A DNA stretch of 10,424 nt. It comes from Variovorax sp. (lineage in GTDB: Bacteria > Pseudomonadota > Gammaproteobacteria > Burkholderiales > Burkholderiaceae_C). Positions within the stretch are counted from its first letter, which is position 1; each line of letters starts with the position of its first letter. A program made the translations under genes and the position numbers. Positions 1 to 7,025 of this stretch are shown piece after piece. Below the pieces are notes generated by a model that saw only the letters and a list, made by a program, of their open reading frames with translations, did no database searches and was not told where the DNA came from. The stretch is taken from positions 1-10,424 of the forward strand of contig JAQGLP010000184.1 of the NCBI GenBank assembly GCA_028292835.1, in the 5' to 3' direction.

Positions 1-141
1 GTGGTGGATGAGGAAGCTTTCGCTGCTCTCTCCGGCACCGTCAGCCTGCCCTTCTCGAAGGGGGAGCACGCCTGCGTCGCGGTGAAGGTGATCGACCCGC
101 GTGGCAATGAGGTGATGCGCCTGCACCGGCTGGAGGGCTGA
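1..141 (+). CDS. C-terminal end of a probable site-specific adenine DNA methyltransferase (partial, 5' end outside window)
   Basis: An open frame runs from the first base to TGA at 139-141 and gives 46 residues. The tail contains VAVKVIDPRGNEVMRL, which resembles the C-terminal strand-turn-strand segment of type III-like Mod and related adenine methyltransferases (recalled family resemblance). None of the catalytic motifs (DPPY, FxGxG) lie in the window, so the assignment rests on this tail and on the adjacent gene. A Res-like helicase-nuclease begins four bases downstream, and such nucleases are normally paired with a modification enzyme. The enzyme would methylate adenine in host sites and so protect them from the partner nuclease. 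The first codon shown, GTG, is not taken as a start, because the frame is open through the edge. Confidence 0.6.
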   Translation: MVDEEAFAALSGTVSLPFSKGEHACVAVKVIDPRGNEVMRLHRLEG

Positions 142-145
142 GGAC

Positions 146-3100
146 ATGGCCATGGCCCCTCCGCAGCAGCAGGATATCCCGATCCAGCCGGTCGAGCGGC
201 CGATCCTCTGCTCGCCCTACAGGGAGCCGGACCTACACTGGAAATACGACACGGTCACGGGAGCCGCGCACAAGGAGCCGGGCCGCCGCGCTGCTTCCTA
301 CTGGTACAAGACGGAACGCACCGGCAGTGCACAGATGTCGCTGCTTGCGCAGGAGCAACAGGACGACCTGCCGCTACCCAACCTGCTGCGCGATGACGTG
401 TGCCGCTGGCGGGATGCCGACTACCGCGGCGCGACGCTCGCTACCCGCGAACTGCTCCGCCATTGGGGGCGGGAGGATCGCGAGCGGCGCCTGTTCTTCG
501 GCCAGCTGGAGGCGGTGGAAACGATCATCTACCTGACGGAGATGCGCTTCACCGGGCGCACCAGCCGCCTTCGCTTCGCGCCGAAGCTTACGGAGGACGA
601 TCTAGGTCGACTATTGACCGGCGTGCGACCCGGCCCCGCCTTCGAGCTGGCACAGGGCGCCGAGTTCTTCCCCACCCTGGTGGACAAGCCCGCCAACCCG
701 TCGCTGAGGCCGCTGCGCCGGGTGGGCACCAAGCTCGCCACAGGCAGCGGCAAAACGCTGGTCGCGGCTATGGTGATTACCTGGGCCTTCGTCAATCGCG
801 GCATTAGCCCGGAGAGCCGGGAATACCCGGACGTCGCCCTGCTCTGCGCGCCGAACCTGACGGTGAAGGAGCGGCTGGGCGTGCTCAAGCCGGATGCGCC
901 CGGCAACTACTACGACGCCTTCAACCTCGTGCCGGCGAAGTGGCGGCCGCTGCTCCAGCGCGGCACCGTCATCATTGAGAACTGGCACCGCTTTGTACCG
1001 GAAAGCCCACACAGGGACGGTAACAAGAACTACGCCGTGGTGGACAAGGGCGAGGAGACGCCCGAGGACTTCCTGCGCAGGATTTTGGGCGGCGCCTCGG
1101 ACCGGCTGCCGATCCTTGTCATCAATGACGAAGGCCACCATTGCTGGCGGCCGGCGCCAGGTGTTGCGACCGGCGCGGGTCTGACCGGCGACGACAAGGA
1201 GGCGTTCGAGGATGAAGCGCAGGAGGCTACCGTCTGGGTGGACGGGCTCGACCGGCTGAACGCGGCCGGCGGCGACGCGCCCGGCATCTCGCTGGTGATA
1301 GACCTCTCGGCCACGCCCTTCCGCATCAAGGGCAGCGGGTATCCTGAAGGCCAGCCCTTCCCCTGGATCGTCTCCGATTTCGGCTTGGTGGACGCGATCG
1401 AAAGCGGCATTACCAAGATCCCGCGCCTGCCGGTGCAGGACACGACGGGTCGGCCGGACCCCCGGTATTTCCGCCTGTGGGAGGCGATCCGTGACGGGTT
1501 GCAGCCTGGTGAGAGACTGCCCGGGCGCTCCGGCAAGCCGAAGCCAGGCGTGGTCTGGCGCGAGGCGCAGGGTGCACTGGTTCAGATCATGGGCCAATGG
1601 AAGGAGCGCTTCGAACTCATTCAGGCGGCGCAGCCTGGTGTGGACCGTACGCCACCCTGCGTAATCATCGTCTGCGACAACACCGATATCGCGGAGGAAT
1701 TCTACCGCCGCATTAGCGGCGAACAGGTAATTGAGACGGTCACCGAGGCCGAAGTGCAGGAGGTCCTGGAGGAAGACGAGAGCGAGGAGGAGGCGCCCAC
1801 CACCAAGCGGGGGAAAAAACCAAGGCCCCGCATCGTCTATGGGCAGGGCGAGGTATTCTCCGACCTTTTCAGCAACACCGCGGAGCGGAAGGTAACAATC
1901 CGCATTGACAGCAAGCTACTGGCGCAAGCCGAGGCCGGGGGCAGCGGCACCGGCGCCGGCAAGAAGAAGGTCGACGCGGCCGAGGAGCTGCGGCGCGTCG
2001 TCGCAACGGTCGGGAAGCCCGGCGAGCCCGGCGAGCATGTCCGCTGCGTCGTCTCGGTGGCGATGCTTACCGAAGGCTGGGACGCCAACACGGTCACGCA
2101 GATCCTCGGGCTACGCGCCTTCACGAGCCAGCTGCTGTGCGAGCAGGTGGTGGGCCGCGGCCTGCGGCGCATGGATTACAAGCCGGACCCCGCCACTGGG
2201 CTGCTGACCGAGGAATACTGCGACGTCTACGGCGTGCCGTTCTCCGTAATCCCTTTCCGCGGGAGACCGGTGAACAAGCCCGAACCGGACGACACGCCCC
2301 CTAACCTTGTGAAGGCACTGCCCGAGAGGGCCGCAATGGAAATACGCTTCCCGGTGGTGGAGGGCTACGCCTTCGCACTCCGCCGTAACCTAATCCGCTG
2401 CGACATCGACGCGATGGAGCCGCTTCTGATTGAGCCGAACCGCGAGCCTACTGGCACCTTCGTGCGGCCACAGGTCGGCGTTCAGGTCGGCGGTAGTATG
2501 GCGGGGACGTCCTCGCCTTTCGGCTTCCACCAGCAGGACCGCGAGGCCTACTACGCCTCGGTCCACCTCCAGACGATCCTGTTTCAGGCGGCACAGCGGA
2601 TCGTCGAGGAGCTGACGCAGGCGAGCACGTCCGGCGCCGAGGGGCGCAAGCGCCGCGTGTTCGCGCTGCAATCACGTCACGCCCTATTCCCGCAGGTATT
2701 CCGCGTAATTGAGGAATACGTGCGCCGAAAGGTGGACTTCAACGGCGCACCGGAGCCGGAGCTCGGCCTCGAGAAATACGCGCGGCAGGTGGTGGAGCGG
2801 GTGCGCGACGCCATTCAGCCGGATGACTCGTCGGGGGAGCCGCCGCTGCTGCCCTTACTGAACCGGACGCAGGAGATCGGCAGCACCGTCGGCGTGGAGT
2901 TCCGCACGAAGCGCCCCGTCTTCGCGACGATGGCGAGCCATATTGGGCATGTCGTCGCAGACACCGCCGCCTGGGAGCAGAGCGCGGCGTTCCGTCTGGA
3001 GCAGGCGGCGCAGCAGGGGCTGATCCGCTTCTACGCGCGGAACGAGGGGATGGACCTCAGCATCCCGTATGAGTTCCTAGGGGTCGATCACCCCTACGAG

Positions 3101-3343
3101 CCGGACTTCCTCGTGCGCATGGTGACGCCGAATGGGGAGCCCGACCTGACGCTGGTGTTGGAGGTGAAAGGCTTCGCGGGCAATCAGACTACCGCAAAGC
3201 ACGAAGGCGCGCGGCGCTGGATACGGGCAGTGAATAATTGGGGGAAGCTCGGGCGGTGGGGTTTCCACGTGTGCCGGAACCCGCAGATGCTGGAGCGGGA
3301 GTTGGCCTACCTCATTCAGCAGACATCGGCGGCAGCCTCATGA
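146..3343 (+). CDS. Type III-like restriction enzyme Res subunit: SF2 helicase fused to PD-(D/E)XK nuclease (BPTD_3080-like)
   Basis: This 1065-residue protein probably translocates on DNA with ATP and cleaves unmodified DNA with the partner methyltransferase. Visible motifs, in order, are a Q-motif-like FGQLEAVE near residue 120, Walker A ATGSGKT at 198-204, a DEAD-type box DEGHH at 328-332, SATPF at 388-392, LTEGWDAN around 641-648, and motif VI QVVGRGLRR at 667-675. A charged linker rich in E, D and K follows residue 536 and separates the two RecA lobes. Near the C terminus, PD at 986-987 and EVK at 1006-1008 form a PD-(D/E)XK nuclease signature. The N terminus (SPYREPDLHW, GRRAASYW) resembles the BPTD_3080 restriction endonuclease family. 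GGAGG at 132-136 lies nine bases before ATG 146; ATG 152, with GAGGA at 140-144, is an alternative start two codons later. All motifs look intact. The family name is recalled rather than searched. Confidence 0.85.
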   Translation: MAMAPPQQQDIPIQPVERPILCSPYREPDLHWKYDTVTGAAHKEPGRRAASYWYKTERTGSAQMSLLAQEQQDDLPLPNLLRDDVCRWRDADYRGATLATRELLRHWGREDRERRLFFGQLEAVETIIYLTEMRFTGRTSRLRFAPKLTEDDLGRLLTGVRPGPAFELAQGAEFFPTLVDKPANPSLRPLRRVGTKLATGSGKTLVAAMVITWAFVNRGISPESREYPDVALLCAPNLTVKERLGVLKPDAPGNYYDAFNLVPAKWRPLLQRGTVIIENWHRFVPESPHRDGNKNYAVVDKGEETPEDFLRRILGGASDRLPILVINDEGHHCWRPAPGVATGAGLTGDDKEAFEDEAQEATVWVDGLDRLNAAGGDAPGISLVIDLSATPFRIKGSGYPEGQPFPWIVSDFGLVDAIESGITKIPRLPVQDTTGRPDPRYFRLWEAIRDGLQPGERLPGRSGKPKPGVVWREAQGALVQIMGQWKERFELIQAAQPGVDRTPPCVIIVCDNTDIAEEFYRRISGEQVIETVTEAEVQEVLEEDESEEEAPTTKRGKKPRPRIVYGQGEVFSDLFSNTAERKVTIRIDSKLLAQAEAGGSGTGAGKKKVDAAEELRRVVATVGKPGEPGEHVRCVVSVAMLTEGWDANTVTQILGLRAFTSQLLCEQVVGRGLRRMDYKPDPATGLLTEEYCDVYGVPFSVIPFRGRPVNKPEPDDTPPNLVKALPERAAMEIRFPVVEGYAFALRRNLIRCDIDAMEPLLIEPNREPTGTFVRPQVGVQVGGSMAGTSSPFGFHQQDREAYYASVHLQTILFQAAQRIVEELTQASTSGAEGRKRRVFALQSRHALFPQVFRVIEEYVRRKVDFNGAPEPELGLEKYARQVVERVRDAIQPDDSSGEPPLLPLLNRTQEIGSTVGVEFRTKRPVFATMASHIGHVVADTAAWEQSAAFRLEQAAQQGLIRFYARNEGMDLSIPYEFLGVDHPYEPDFLVRMVTPNGEPDLTLVLEVKGFAGNQTTAKHEGARRWIRAVNNWGKLGRWGFHVCRNPQMLERELAYLIQQTSAAAS

Positions 3344-4314
3344 GCGTGACAACCTCGCCGTCCTCATCGTCCCTTTTCAAATTCGCTGTCGACGACTGTG
3401 ATGTAGAAGACGACAAAGCGCTCGGCGCTTATCGCGATAAGCGACATGAGTGGCTGGAATGGCTGGAGGGTGACCCGCGCAACAGCATCAACCGTCAGAT
3501 CCGCGGCATGATGTGGGACGATGCTGCCTTCCGCGCATTAAACGAGGCGCGCCGGTTTTCCTCGCCGGAGTACCCCACCGGCGCCACCGCGCCGCTGCTG
3601 GCAGGCCTCATCGACCAAGGCTTCGTGGCGACGCAGATCCTATCGATCACGCGACTAGTGGACCGCCGACAAGATGTTATCAGCCTGCGCCGGCTGCTCG
3701 ATGACATCGAGGCCCACGCACACCTGATCACCCGCGAGATATTCGTCTGCCACGATGGCTTGCCGTTCGATCCCGTCGAGGCGGAGCGCGCTTACTGGGA
3801 GCGCGAGGGGCCGCCGATTTCAGGCGGAGTAATCGGCCTCCCGACTGAAGGGCCCGACGCGTTCGACATTTCACGCATGGCGCATGAGGCGTTCGACAAG
3901 GTCTCAGCGACGGGTTCCGGGCCACGCTCTCGCACTGACTGCATCGAGTCGGGCGTGTTCTCCAGCCTGCGCGCCGCCTTGGCGACGCCGGACATCGTGG
4001 CGATCCTCCAGCTTCGCCACAAATTTGTCGCCCACGCCGCCGATGCCGCGTCGCGCGGGAGAGCCGGCATTGAGCGGTTCGGGGTCACCCTAAATCAACT
4101 AGAGGCGGGCCAGCGCGCTTTGGTTCAGACAGCGCAGCGGATCGAGCTCGATCTCCTCTGGGGCACCACCCGTGGTGTTGTGCCAGTGCCGCAGTACGAC
4201 CATTTTATTCACCTCGATATACCAGTCGTAGCTACCGACCGGATGGGGGAGCTGGGCGAATGGTGGCGTGCCCACTGCGACACCCGAGAGGCGTGGACGC
4301 GGAGCCCTAGCTAG
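3340..4314 (+). CDS. Putative HEPN-domain protein, AbiU2-like, encoded downstream of the restriction enzyme
   Basis: This 324-residue, mostly helical, soluble protein has no signal peptide or membrane segment. ATG 3340 overlaps the TGA of the nuclease gene (ATGA), which implies translational coupling. Two stretches suggest an AbiU2-type HEPN fold. One is a helix around residues 99-123 containing SITRLVDRRQDVISL. The other is RHKFVAH at 226-232, which fits the HEPN catalytic pattern R-polar-x4-H (Arg226, His227, His232). HEPN proteins of this kind are often RNases in abortive-infection or toxin systems, so a role as an RNA-cleaving effector of the cassette is plausible but inferred. A short tandem WLEWLE occurs at 38-43. 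A start at 3238 would overlap the nuclease gene by about 100 bases and is less likely. It could instead be a structural or regulatory partner without nuclease activity. Confidence 0.6.
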   Translation: MSVTTSPSSSSLFKFAVDDCDVEDDKALGAYRDKRHEWLEWLEGDPRNSINRQIRGMMWDDAAFRALNEARRFSSPEYPTGATAPLLAGLIDQGFVATQILSITRLVDRRQDVISLRRLLDDIEAHAHLITREIFVCHDGLPFDPVEAERAYWEREGPPISGGVIGLPTEGPDAFDISRMAHEAFDKVSATGSGPRSRTDCIESGVFSSLRAALATPDIVAILQLRHKFVAHAADAASRGRAGIERFGVTLNQLEAGQRALVQTAQRIELDLLWGTTRGVVPVPQYDHFIHLDIPVVATDRMGELGEWWRAHCDTREAWTRSPS

Positions 4315-4594
4315 GGTGGCTAGCAGCGGGCCGGCCCGAACCATCTCCGGTGAGGTTCACGGGGACCGTGCCGGGAATTTCATTAGGAAGCTCATTCGGC
4401 CCTCCGCGGCCTCAGGCCTGGAGATCGAGGGTAGGACTGTCCCTCCCTCCGCTGCCGCCCACCGACCACCACGCGGACGCCCCCGCAGCCGCAACACGGA
4501 GAGCGGCTGAAAACTCGCGGCCGTTCCCACTCACATAAACGGACCAGCTCGCCAGAACCCCTGCGGCTTATCCGATGGGGACTTCGGCAGCGCC
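4315..4594. other. Intergenic region between two convergent operons
   Basis: These 280 bases separate the stop of the HEPN gene from the stop of the MFS gene. I see no convincing gene. They contain a 12-bp perfect palindrome (CGGGCCGGCCCG, 4327-4338) and an interrupted palindrome GGCCTcAGGCC (4408-4418). An imperfect hairpin at 4558-4580 has CCCC and CGG paired with CCG and GGGG around a 2x2 mismatch. No hairpin is followed by a T-run, so no intrinsic terminator can be called for either strand. Confidence 0.6.
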
Positions 4595-4603
4595 TTATGT
4601 GAG
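4530..4603. repeat. 9-bp inverted repeat with 56-bp spacer
   Basis: CTCACATAA at 4530-4538 is the exact reverse complement of TTATGTGAG at 4595-4603. The right arm starts on the stop codon of the MFS gene. The arms do not extend further. The function is unknown; the repeat could be the end of a formerly mobile unit, a protein-binding pair, or chance. Confidence 0.4.
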
Positions 4604-5857
4604 CGGCGACGCGGGATCTAAGCGAACGTTCGACACCTTATCGCCGGCTTCCTCCGGCGGCCGGATATTCCTGAATGCCCAGAGCAGTCCCAGGTCGTAG
4701 GCGATCTTCAGCACGCCGCAGAAAATGAAGGGTGTCGCCTGCCAACCGGCGGCGAAGATCGCGCCCGCGATCGCCGGGCCGACCGCCCCGGCGAGGCTGC
4801 GCGGCACGGCCGTGAAGCTGGCCGCGGCCGTTCGCTCCGGCGGCGTCACCACCGCCATCACGTAGGAGGTGCGCGTCGGCACATCCATTTGGGACAGCGC
4901 CGCGCGCAGCAGCAGCAGCCCCAGCGCCCGCTCGACGTCGGGCGCGAACATCGCCCCGATCAGACACAGGCTGGAGGGGATGTGGGTGAAGACCATTGTG
5001 TTGATCAGCCCGATCCTGCCCGCGAGCCAAGCCGCGACCGGAAAGGAGAAGGCCGAGAGCACGCCGGTCCAGAAGAAAAACAGCGCCGCCTGGGCGAGTG
5101 AAAGATCGAAGCGCTCGAACAGCCACAGCGTCAGCAACCCCTGTGCGGCCAGACCGCCGCCGAAGCTGTCCACGCAGAACAGTGCGGCAAGCCTCACCAC
5201 GATCCCACGCGATGGGCCGAGCGGCGCGTGGCTGGCCTGACGCAGGTCGGCGGGATGGCTGGGCAGGCCGCGATAGGCAAGCCAGCAGGCGAGGCCAACG
5301 AGGGCGTAGACCAGGAACATCGTGCGCAGCGCCGGGACCTCGCCGAGGCCGATTGCGGCGAGGCCGTCAGGTGCGGCCGCCGCCAGAGCGCCGGCGGCGG
5401 CGGCGAAGGAGCCGATCAGGCTGTAGCGCGCGAAGACCGCAGTGCGCGCCCCATCGGCGGCGGCGTGGCTCAGCAAAGATTGCTCAAGTGGCCCGAACAC
5501 GCTCACGCTGCCCGCCGAGGGATTGATCGTCCCGACAAACGCGACCGCGACGAACATCGCGAAGCCGGTTGCTAGGCCGAAGCCGATGCCCGTCGCCACC
5601 ATCAGCGCGGCCGCCAGCAGCAGCAGGGCGCGCGGATCAAGACGCGCGCCGACCATGCCAACGCCCAGCGTCATCAAGGCGGAGCCGAGCAGGGCGATGG
5701 TCGCCATGGCGCCGATCTCGGCGGCGCCGTAGCCGAGCGCCAGCAGATAGGCGGGCAGCACGACAGCAGCGAGGCCGTCGCCGAAATCGCGGAAACCGCG
5801 TGCCCAGAGAATGCCGTGCCGGACCGCCGCGGCCTTGGGTTCAGAGAACGCCGTCAC
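4595..5857 (-). CDS. Major facilitator superfamily transporter, last gene of the chromate operon
   Basis: This 420-residue polytopic inner-membrane protein has about 12 hydrophobic segments and a longer hydrophilic stretch near residues 195-217 that fits the central loop between the two six-helix halves. The N terminus (RDFGDGLAAVVLPAYLLALGY) and the late segment DVPTRTSYVMAVVTPPERTAA are typical of MFS efflux proteins. GARLDP near residue 70 sits in the loop after helix 2, where MFS motif A is found. The start is GTG at 5857-5855. It overlaps the TGA of the upstream gene (GTGA), and no strong Shine-Dalgarno is seen, so translation is probably coupled. The substrate cannot be told from sequence. 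The operon position suggests export of a toxic oxyanion, a metal species or a related metabolite, but this is inference only. Confidence 0.85.
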   Translation of the reverse strand: MTAFSEPKAAAVRHGILWARGFRDFGDGLAAVVLPAYLLALGYGAAEIGAMATIALLGSALMTLGVGMVGARLDPRALLLLAAALMVATGIGFGLATGFAMFVAVAFVGTINPSAGSVSVFGPLEQSLLSHAAADGARTAVFARYSLIGSFAAAAGALAAAAPDGLAAIGLGEVPALRTMFLVYALVGLACWLAYRGLPSHPADLRQASHAPLGPSRGIVVRLAALFCVDSFGGGLAAQGLLTLWLFERFDLSLAQAALFFFWTGVLSAFSFPVAAWLAGRIGLINTMVFTHIPSSLCLIGAMFAPDVERALGLLLLRAALSQMDVPTRTSYVMAVVTPPERTAAASFTAVPRSLAGAVGPAIAGAIFAAGWQATPFIFCGVLKIAYDLGLLWAFRNIRPPEEAGDKVSNVRLDPASPLT

Positions 5858-6672
5858 GGCCTTGCTTGTTCCGTCGCTGTCCGCAATGCGCTCAGCACGG
5901 CGAGGGCTATGCGCTTCGGCCGCTCGCCTAGGCCGAAGCAGAGCGCTGGATCGCCGCGAGGGTCCACTTCAACAAGCTTGGCCCCGGCGCGCACGGGAAC
6001 GCCATCGCGGATCAACCCACGCAGGACCCCGGCCAAAGGCGCCGCGACCGGTATGCCATCGAGGGTGCCGACGATGCCGCTAGAAACCCAATCACCGATC
6101 TTTCGCTCGGTACGGAAGACTCCATCAGCAGTCGCATACGCGTTCCGCTCGCGCCCCGCTCCGCCAACAGGTCTGGGCTCGCCGCGCAGGGGCTTGGTCG
6201 CGCCGGTCGTGATCAACTCGCCCAGTGCCTCCCAGCTGGTCTCGATCGCAGTATGGCAGTTGCCCCCTGCCACGAAGCCGGGACCGAGCCCGATGACGAG
6301 CGGTGCCGTCGACCTGGCATCCGCAGGCGTGGCCCGCTTGCGCATGCGGGCATCCACCACGGCGCACCATTTTGCGCCCGCGAGTGCTTCTTCGACGGCG
6401 CCCGCCAGGAAGGGAATACGAGCTTCCATTGCCAGCAGCTCCGCCAGCGCTGACGCTTCATCGACGCGGATTGCCGTGACGCCGGCGAAGCTGGCTTTCC
6501 CGTCGAAAAACGCGTCCGCGAACGCCATGCCGCGACGCGGTGTAGCCGGCGGTGCCGGACCGTCGTGCAACGCCACGCGGAAGCCGGCGGTGAACAGAAC
6601 ATGCGCCACAGCCGAGCCAACATCGCCCCCGCCAAAAACGAGAACAGGCGCCGGGGACGGCGGCGCAGTCAC
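5854..6672 (-). CDS. YqeB-like (EF2563 family) molybdenum-hydroxylase accessory protein
   Basis: The 272-residue length is typical for the YqeB/EF2563 family, linked to maturation of (selenium-dependent) molybdenum hydroxylases and distantly related to XdhC. Family-like blocks appear in order: a nucleotide-binding GGGDVGSAVAH at 14-24, RRGMAFADAFFDG at 46-58, VVDARMRKR at 105-113, APLVIGLGPGFVAGG at 123-137 followed by HTAIET at 140-145, and GVLRGLIRDG with a later VDPRGD at 215-241. The start is GTG at 6672-6670, preceded by GAGGGG at a five-base spacing and overlapping the upstream TGA. No hydroxylase or molybdopterin gene is present nearby. In this operon it may assist a redox enzyme encoded elsewhere, or its Rossmann-like fold may have been reused. 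The family call is fairly secure; the link to chromate is inferred. Confidence 0.75.
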   Translation of the reverse strand: MTAPPSPAPVLVFGGGDVGSAVAHVLFTAGFRVALHDGPAPPATPRRGMAFADAFFDGKASFAGVTAIRVDEASALAELLAMEARIPFLAGAVEEALAGAKWCAVVDARMRKRATPADARSTAPLVIGLGPGFVAGGNCHTAIETSWEALGELITTGATKPLRGEPRPVGGAGRERNAYATADGVFRTERKIGDWVSSGIVGTLDGIPVAAPLAGVLRGLIRDGVPVRAGAKLVEVDPRGDPALCFGLGERPKRIALAVLSALRTATEQARP

Positions 6673-7025
6673 GGTAGCCCCTCGACCTCGAAGCTGTCGA
6701 AATGGGTGACGCTGTCCGCCTTGATCCCGAGCCCGACCGGGCCGGCATCGCGATGGGTGGCATCGGTCGCGGTGAGCACATCGCGCCCAGCGAGCGACAC
6801 CGTGAAGCGGCTGCCGCCGAACCCTGGCCCCAGCACCTGCCAGCGGTCTCGCGGCGCCGGCCGACCGCCGGTCAACCTCAGAGTGAAGCCGGGAGGCGGC
6901 GCATCCAGCGGTGCATCCTCGAAATCCGGCCGCCGCGTTGTCCGCGCGCTTGCGCGGGTGGCGAGGCTGCTGCCGGTGATAGCCAGGAGCAGCGCACGGC
7001 GGCTGGCGTCAGACAGGAGGTTCAT
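6669..7025 (-). CDS. Small Tat-signal secreted protein with the C-terminal end of a LamG/DUF1080-like domain, probably internally shortened
   Basis: This 118-residue protein starts at ATG 7025-7023, sharing one base with the chrA stop (TGATG). Residues 8-14 read SRRALLL, a twin-arginine motif followed by a hydrophobic stretch and a likely cleavage site after ASA (25-27), so export by Tat to the periplasm is expected. The remainder has DFEDAPLDAPPPGF, a WQV segment near 62-64, then RFTVSLAGRDVL and a tail VGLGIKADSVTHFDSFEVEG. From memory, that tail matches the end of concanavalin A-like DUF1080 (GH16-like) proteins of about 200 residues (consensus near VGLWTKADSVTxFD). The middle of such a domain, roughly 90-100 residues, appears missing between WQVLGPG and GSRFTV without loss of frame. 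It may be a shortened but still expressed protein, or a decaying gene. Its function is unknown. Confidence 0.6.
   Translation of the reverse strand: MNLLSDASRRALLLAITGSSLATRASARTTRRPDFEDAPLDAPPPGFTLRLTGGRPAPRDRWQVLGPGFGGSRFTVSLAGRDVLTATDATHRDAGPVGLGIKADSVTHFDSFEVEGLP

Noticed and set aside
611..1597. 328-codon minus-strand frame inside the Res gene
   Set aside because: Antisense to conserved helicase motifs, with no motif of its own.
3238..3339. Longer N terminus for the HEPN-like protein
   Set aside because: It would overlap the nuclease gene by about 100 bases through its conserved C terminus. ATG 3340 with an ATGA overlap is the simpler start.
4268..4538. Small + strand frames of 80 and 62 codons after the HEPN gene
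   Set aside because: Overlapping, Arg/Pro-rich, without a good ribosome site or family likeness.
5816..6709. Long + strand open frame (297 codons) opposite the YqeB-like gene
   Set aside because: Antisense shadow with Ala/Ser/Pro/Arg-biased composition and no recognisable motif.
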